Shown here: piece after piece, positions 5,822-6,603 of the stretch | Numbering within the stretch: position 1 is the first letter of the stretch | Layout of the letters: every line of letters begins with the position of its first letter | Source of the DNA: Pontiellaceae bacterium | GTDB lineage: Bacteria > Verrucomicrobiota > Kiritimatiellia > Kiritimatiellales > Pontiellaceae | Assembly: GCA_016937035.1 (NCBI GenBank) | Contig: JAFGWS010000003.1 | Location: 1 to 6,603, forward strand | Reading direction: 5' to 3' | DNA length: 6,603 nucleotides | Translations under genes and position numbers: made by a program | The notes under the pieces: model-generated | What the model saw: the letters and a program-made list of their open reading frames with translations, nothing else | The model's database searches: none | Told to the model about the DNA's origin: nothing

Positions 5822-5935
5822 ATGAGTTGTGTTTTTGGTCCGGTTCCCTCCAGGCGACTTGCTCGATCCCTCGGTGTAGACCTGCTTCCCTTCAAAACCT
5901 GTTCCTGCGACTGCATCTGCTGCCAGCAAGGAAAT
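5822..5935 (+). pseudogene. Radical SAM protein, N-terminal remnant of about 38 codons
   Basis: From ATG 5822 (GGAG at 5812-5815, 6 nt upstream) the frame reads [20 protein letters not shown], then [17 protein letters not shown]. This is the N-terminus of the small radical SAM proteins that begin with [15 protein letters not shown]. The three cluster cysteines C29, C33 and C36 form the CxxxCxxC that holds the 4Fe-4S cluster. Homology stops after the Gly that follows the cluster motif. The frame remains open to TGA 6101-6103, but the rest ([10 protein letters not shown] and onward) does not resemble the family and lies over inverted repeats. Full-length members are several times longer, so no working enzyme is encoded. 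Other frames downstream show no continuation, which points to deletion or replacement rather than a simple frameshift. Confidence 0.75.
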
Positions 5936-5945
5936 CGATGGGAGG

Positions 5946-5967
5946 GCATTCTACATGGTTGGAATGC
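5946..5967. repeat. Small hairpin just after the radical SAM breakpoint
   Basis: GCATTC (5946-5951) and GAATGC (5962-5967) form a perfect 6-bp inverted repeat with a 10-nt loop. It begins about 11 bp after recognisable radical SAM homology ends and may mark inserted repeat DNA. It is short, so the call is weak. Confidence 0.3.
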
Positions 5968-5976
5968 GGTCATAAA

Positions 5977-6076
5977 TTGTAGGGCGGGAGTGGTTGAAAA
6001 TGTTGGTTTCCAAGTTTTCATCCTTGCTGCGCGTCCTGCCGCGACCGGAAGGGTGTCGCCTATTCCAGCCCTACAA
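5977..6076. repeat. 100-bp inverted-repeat element with internal hairpins
   Basis: TTGTAGGGC (5977-5985) and GCCCTACAA (6068-6076) are perfect 9-bp inverted ends, and the match continues with GG after one mismatch. Inside are two more dyads: GAAAA/TTTTC with TTGG/CCAA (5996-6019, one internal mismatch) and GCGAC/GTCGC (6041-6045, 6055-6059). The layout resembles a small non-autonomous element or a structured intergenic repeat. GTAGGGCGGG ends of this kind are, from memory, dispersed in related genomes. No target duplication could be identified. Confidence 0.5.
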
Positions 6077-6103
6077 AAACGTGATACGAGATCTTATTCG
6101 TGA

Positions 6104-6603
6104 ATTGCTCTAACCCGTCTTTCGCTGTTCGCGGGTAAAAACGTCTTTTTTCTTCGATTTCAGCTCAAAGGTCTGCCCCACATTTTTTCTTCAGCTCTTC
6201 GATCCGGGGGGGCGGCTGGTCCGGCAGGGCCAGACCAAGTTGGTGCAGTACAAGCTGTAGATCTTTCTCCGGCTGAGTGTAGCGGGGAAGGACTAGGTTG
6301 CGTCCGTCGGTGGTGGGCAGATGCACGTCGATCATCTGCATGGCTTTGAACTTTTCGAGGATCGCGCGGGGCGTTAGGCCCGGTGCTTTGGCTTTGGCAC
6401 GTTGCTTCAAGGTGACCTGCAGGCAGTAGCTCAGGAACGATACGAAGATGTGCGCCTCGATCCGCTCGTCCTTCTGGTGATAGACCGGACGGATATCCAG
6501 GTCGTTCTTGAGCTCCTTGAAGGCCTGTTCGACTTCGGTGAGCACGATGTACTGCTTCCACAGCTCTTCCGGATTGCCCGCCGTCAGGTTCGTGCGAAGC
6601 AGA
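6104..6603 (-). mobile_element. Insertion sequence of the IS1634 group (transposase 3' end; exact IS end not located)
   Basis: The transposase at 6165-6603 shows that an IS runs off the right edge. Its left boundary should lie in about 6104-6164, but I could not fix a terminal repeat because the other end is outside the window. Candidate structure here: ACCCG (6113-6117) pairing with CGGGT (6132-6136), and AAAAA-CGTC-TTTTT around 6137-6150, either of which could be part of the IS end. The 61 bp before the transposase stop hold no other gene. Confidence 0.6.
6165..6603 (-). CDS. IS1634-type (IS4-related) DDE transposase, C-terminal 145 residues
   Basis: The reverse strand is open from the right edge to TGA 6167-6165. 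It reads LLRTNLTAGNPEELWKQYIV, then LTEVEQAFKELKNDLDIRPV, then YHQKDERIEAHIFVSFLSYC. The Y-x2-x-x3-E-x6-K arrangement (YIVLTEVEQAFKELK) is the IS4-superfamily YREK signature around the third catalytic acid, with Leu where canonical members have Arg. The following HQKDERIEAHIFV, LTPRAILEKF and MIDVHLPTTDGR are typical of the IS1634 family C-terminus, and the protein ends PPPRIEELKKKCGADL. The first two catalytic Asp residues lie outside the window. No lesion is visible in this part, so the copy may be intact. It points leftward toward the repeat element and the truncated radical SAM gene, and may have taken part in that rearrangement. Confidence 0.87.
   Translation of the reverse strand, partial: LLRTNLTAGNPEELWKQYIVLTEVEQAFKELKNDLDIRPVYHQKDERIEAHIFVSFLSYCLQVTLKQRAKAKAPGLTPRAILEKFKAMQMIDVHLPTTDGRNLVLPRYTQPEKDLQLVLHQLGLALPDQPPPRIEELKKKCGADL

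Noticed and set aside
5572..6021. Minus-strand ORF of 149 codons across the PLP gene end and the repeat
   Set aside because: It crosses the C-terminus of an intact gene in antisense and shows no family features.
1..6603. CRISPR array, tRNA or rRNA genes, or a novel defence system
   Set aside because: No regularly spaced direct repeats, no tRNA cloverleaf or rRNA sequence, and no cluster of defence-type domains; the intact genes are housekeeping functions.

Overview
The window reads as a stretch of chromosome from a Gram-negative-type bacterium, probably of the Planctomycetes-Verrucomicrobia-Kiritimatiellota-Lentisphaerota group. That placement is inference. It rests on overall protein style, a lipoprotein with a Cys+2 Arg, intergenic palindromes built on CCACAGATT, and an IS1634-type transposase. 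No taxonomic marker here was compared with a database. All coding regions use the standard code, and TAG is the normal stop of four genes.

Layout. 1-1170 (minus) is the N-terminal 390 residues of ribosomal protein S1 (rpsA), running off the left edge. It is divergent, across a 272-bp intergenic region, from 1443-2288 (plus), a lipoprotein metallophosphoesterase of the ADP-ribose/CDP-alcohol diphosphatase (ADPRM-like) type. A non-coding stretch (2289-2514) holds a 91-bp palindromic element and a promoter-like site. Then come a FtsB/DivIC-type septum protein (2515-2823) and thiD (2813-3631), overlapping by 11 bp as a two-gene operon.

3628-4509 is a damaged patch. A small unrecognised minus-strand gene fits exactly between the thiD stop and the next start and carries a one-base frameshift. 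The next gene, a cold-shock-domain/DUF1294 membrane protein (3880-4509), is interrupted by an in-frame TAG after the RNP2 motif. Next, 4594-5739 is an intact PLP enzyme of the cystathionine gamma-synthase/lyase family with its own good promoter and ribosome binding site.

The right end (5740-6603) is accessory and decayed. It has a doubtful 22-codon ORF, a radical SAM gene cut off straight after its CxxxCxxC cluster motif, an inverted-repeat element with internal hairpins, and the C-terminal part of an IS1634-type transposase on the minus strand running off the right edge.

The genes are mostly unrelated housekeeping functions (translation, division, thiamine, sulfur amino acids). I see no convincing new multi-gene system. 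The points most worth a second look are the two lesions within about 300 bp at 3712 and 3994, the exact fit of the small minus-strand gene between its neighbours, and the two structured intergenic elements.
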